Shown here in pieces: positions 62,187 through 64,000 of a DNA stretch of 64,000 nucleotides. The stretch lies in NCBI GenBank assembly GCA_028284065.1, contig JANQSJ010000010.1, positions 124,001-188,000 on the forward strand. Direction: 5' to 3'. The translations under genes were made by a program, and so were the position numbers. The first letter of the stretch is position 1, and each line of letters opens with the position of its first letter. This DNA comes from Parvularculaceae bacterium (GTDB taxonomy: Bacteria; Pseudomonadota; Alphaproteobacteria; Caulobacterales; Parvularculaceae). Below the pieces are notes generated by a model. That model was not told where the DNA came from and did no database searches. It saw only the letters and a program-made list of their open reading frames with translations.

Positions 62187-63191
62187 TTAGAATCCGACGC
62201 GCACCGGCCAGCAGGCTAGGAGCGTCCTGAGCATGGTGATGAAGCCGGTTGGGGATTCCATCATCAGATGGTGGTGGGCGCCCGGCATAACGATGAAGGG
62301 CGCGCGGCCCTTCAGGGCCTCCTGCTGAGCCTCGAAGCCCTCCCCTTGCGCGAACGCCGACTTCTCGCCGTAGAGGAAGGCAAGTGGGCAGCGCGCAGCG
62401 AGGAAAAGGTCCCTCTCGAAGTGGATGTCGAAATTGGTGCCGTGGCGCGGATCAAACTTCCAAGTCCAGCCTTTTTGCCCTGATCTTGGCTCATCCGTTA
62501 GTCCCGCCCGAGCAATATAGTCGACGAGGTAGAGCTCCTCGCATGGCTGGTTCGGCAGAAACCGGAACCGCTCAATTGGCTCCTCGATCGTCGCGTAGAC
62601 ACGGCTTTCCCTTGTCTGCTCGTTCTCCCGGTCGTCTGCGGACCTGGACCGCGCGATTGTATAACCCTCGTCAGGGTCGGGCTTGGAGATCGGGCTGTCG
62701 ATCACCACCGCCCCGCCGAGCCGTTCGCCGCTTCGCTCCACCGCCGCCAGCGTCATCCAGCCGCCGAAGCTATGGCCGACGAGGATCGGCCGCCCGCCGG
62801 CATTTAGCCCAGCCGCCTCGACGACCGCGAAAATCTCGTCGATCGCGCAATCGAGGTCATATTTGTCGCGCCAATCGCTGTCGCCCATGCCCGACATGTC
62901 GAACGCCGCCACGCGATAGCTTTCGGAAAAGAACGGCGCGAATGGCCGCCACCAATTTCGGTGCGCGCGGCCCCCGTGGATGAAGAGGAGGCCAGGCGCG
63001 CCCCTTTGGCCCCAGGCCGAATACCGGATCGCCGCGCCGGCGACATCCACATGGGCTTCTTCCGATGCGCAGCCGATCGCCCACTCGAACCAGTCCGGCG
63101 CCGGCGGCTTGACGCCTTTAAGGCCGGCGAGCGGGCGAATCCTATCGTCCTTGGCAATGTCACGTTTCGCCGCCTCACGTTCATAGCTCAT
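62187..63191 (-). CDS. Alpha/beta hydrolase
   Basis: This is a protein of 334 residues of the epoxide-hydrolase/haloalkane-dehalogenase-like fold. It shows an oxyanion segment (LLFIHGGRAHRNWWRPF), the nucleophile elbow GHSFGG, the DMSGMGDSDW turn and a C-terminal His in PGAHHHLMMESP. No signal peptide is present. It is the first gene on the minus-strand side, diverging from the sigma-54 response regulator; the substrate is unknown. Confidence 0.88.
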   Translation of the reverse strand: MSYEREAAKRDIAKDDRIRPLAGLKGVKPPAPDWFEWAIGCASEEAHVDVAGAAIRYSAWGQRGAPGLLFIHGGRAHRNWWRPFAPFFSESYRVAAFDMSGMGDSDWRDKYDLDCAIDEIFAVVEAAGLNAGGRPILVGHSFGGWMTLAAVERSGERLGGAVVIDSPISKPDPDEGYTIARSRSADDRENEQTRESRVYATIEEPIERFRFLPNQPCEELYLVDYIARAGLTDEPRSGQKGWTWKFDPRHGTNFDIHFERDLFLAARCPLAFLYGEKSAFAQGEGFEAQQEALKGRAPFIVMPGAHHHLMMESPTGFITMLRTLLACWPVRVGF

Positions 63192-63385
63192 GTCCGCCTC
63201 CTCTCAGCCGTCCAGGGGTGCTCGCCCCCCCCCTCTTTCATTCGCAAACGAATGGTTACCGCGACCCACGGCCGGCTAGTCGCCGCTTGCAGACGGCGCC
63301 CCGGAATGAAACGCCTTAAAGCGATCCTTAACCGCGCACGACCTAGGTTGCCATCATCCGCGCAACTCTAGGGGACCCTTCAGCC

Positions 63386-64000
63386 GTGATCGCGCAGTGC
63401 ATTCTCATCGTCGACGACGACCCGACCCAGCGACGCCTCATGCAGGCGGTCTGCGAAAAGGCGGGCTATTCCACCGTCCAAGCCGAATCCGGGGAAACGG
63501 CCCTCACAATCCTGCAGAGCGAGCAAGGCGGCGAGGTCGCGCTCATCATGCTGGACCTGCGCATGCCGGGCCTTGGCGGCATGGAGACGTTAAAGCGCGT
63601 CAAGTCAATGCAGGACGACATGCCCGTCATCGTGCTGACGGCGCAGGGCGGCATCGAAACCGTCGTCGAAGCCATGCAGAACGGCGCGGCGGACTTCTTC
63701 GTCAAGCCGGCCTCACCAGAGCGGATCATCGTTTCGATCAACAACGCCCTGAACATCTCGACGCTTAAGGGCGAGGTCTCGCGCCTCAAGCGAAAGCGCG
63801 AGGGCGCGATGGGCTTCGGCGATCTTGTCGGGTCGAGCCCCGCTCTCAACAATGTCATGCGGCTCGGGCGGCGCGCGGCGGCGTCCACAATTCCGATTCT
63901 CATCACCGGGGAGAGCGGCGTCGGTAAGGAAATGATCGCCCGCGCTATCCAGGGCTCGTCGGAGCGCGCGCGCCGGTCTTTCGTCGCCGTCAATTGCGGT
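63386..64000 (+). CDS. Sigma-54-dependent response regulator, 3' partial (NtrC type)
   Basis: Open from GTG 63386 to the window end (205 codons). A receiver domain (CILIVDDDPTQRRLM; phospho-Asp in IMLDLRMPGLGG; VLTAQGG; VKPAS) is followed by the start of an AAA+ sigma-54 activation domain with Walker A GESGVGKE near residue 180. The C-terminal DNA-binding part is outside the window. An AGGGGA lies about 12 bases upstream. Confidence 0.88.
   Translation, partial: MIAQCILIVDDDPTQRRLMQAVCEKAGYSTVQAESGETALTILQSEQGGEVALIMLDLRMPGLGGMETLKRVKSMQDDMPVIVLTAQGGIETVVEAMQNGAADFFVKPASPERIIVSINNALNISTLKGEVSRLKRKREGAMGFGDLVGSSPALNNVMRLGRRAAASTIPILITGESGVGKEMIARAIQGSSERARRSFVAVNCG

Overview
The window looks like a piece of a GC-rich (about 60 %) Gram-negative alphaproteobacterial chromosome. 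The nearest guess is the Caulobacterales/Parvularculaceae side of the class, inferred from gene style and not tested. Signs are two large TonB-dependent receptors, an autotransporter barrel, many lipoprotein and Sec signal peptides, and a three-subunit NAD(P) transhydrogenase operon headed by an aa3-oxidase subunit IV-like peptide. No rRNA, tRNA or CRISPR was seen, and no complete insertion sequence; only IS scars remain.

Layout. 1-3390 (+): a tight three-gene set (HAD-UbiA fusion, DprE1-like FAD oxidase, DprE2-like SDR) matching the mycobacterial route to decaprenyl-phospho-arabinose, followed by about 790 bp of decayed sequence. 4178-8400 (-): two exported serine hydrolases (S9 peptidase, CocE type) with a 4-base overlap. 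9042-13261 (-): a translationally coupled operon of a PhyH-type dioxygenase, a methyltransferase, an MFS exporter and a second methyltransferase, which resembles a small specialised-metabolite locus. 13600-14970 (-): a class C beta-lactamase-like hydrolase.

15450-23883 is the most unusual block. A membrane protein with two TrkA-N-like domains, a RyR domain and a SLOG-like domain runs tail to tail into a membrane protein with a TIR domain and a SUMF1-like domain that lacks the catalytic cysteines. Next come a DUF4956 membrane protein, a secreted PPP-type phosphatase overlapping a secreted CotH/kinase-like protein, and an SdiA-regulated-like propeller protein. The domain mix resembles nucleotide-centred signalling/conflict systems. 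24226-25791 (-) is a DacB/PBP4 peptidase.

26376-33247 (+): a BNR-repeat exoprotein, a sulfatase with its formylglycine-generating lipoprotein, then a second sulfatase cut short and joined to an IS5-type transposase tail. 33257-39611: cyanophycin metabolism (a double-domain cyanophycinase whose second half has lost catalytic residues, cyanophycin synthetase, and a divergent aspartoacylase-like hydrolase). 39885-42208: an exported hypothetical protein divergent from an HTH-TPR regulator. 42711-48410 (+): a subtilase autotransporter carrying thirteen 7-residue YGNLDAF-type repeats, then a TPR hybrid histidine kinase.

48823-57198: a TonB receptor divergent from a FecI-type sigma factor, a FecR regulator and an STN-bearing TonB receptor, which is a cell-surface signalling module. 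57592-63191 (-): a lipoprotein with a methyltransferase fold, pntB, pntAB, pntAA, a small oxidase-like peptide and an alpha/beta hydrolase. From 63386 (+) a sigma-54 response regulator runs off the end of the window.

All family calls rest on motif reading by eye; no database search was possible.
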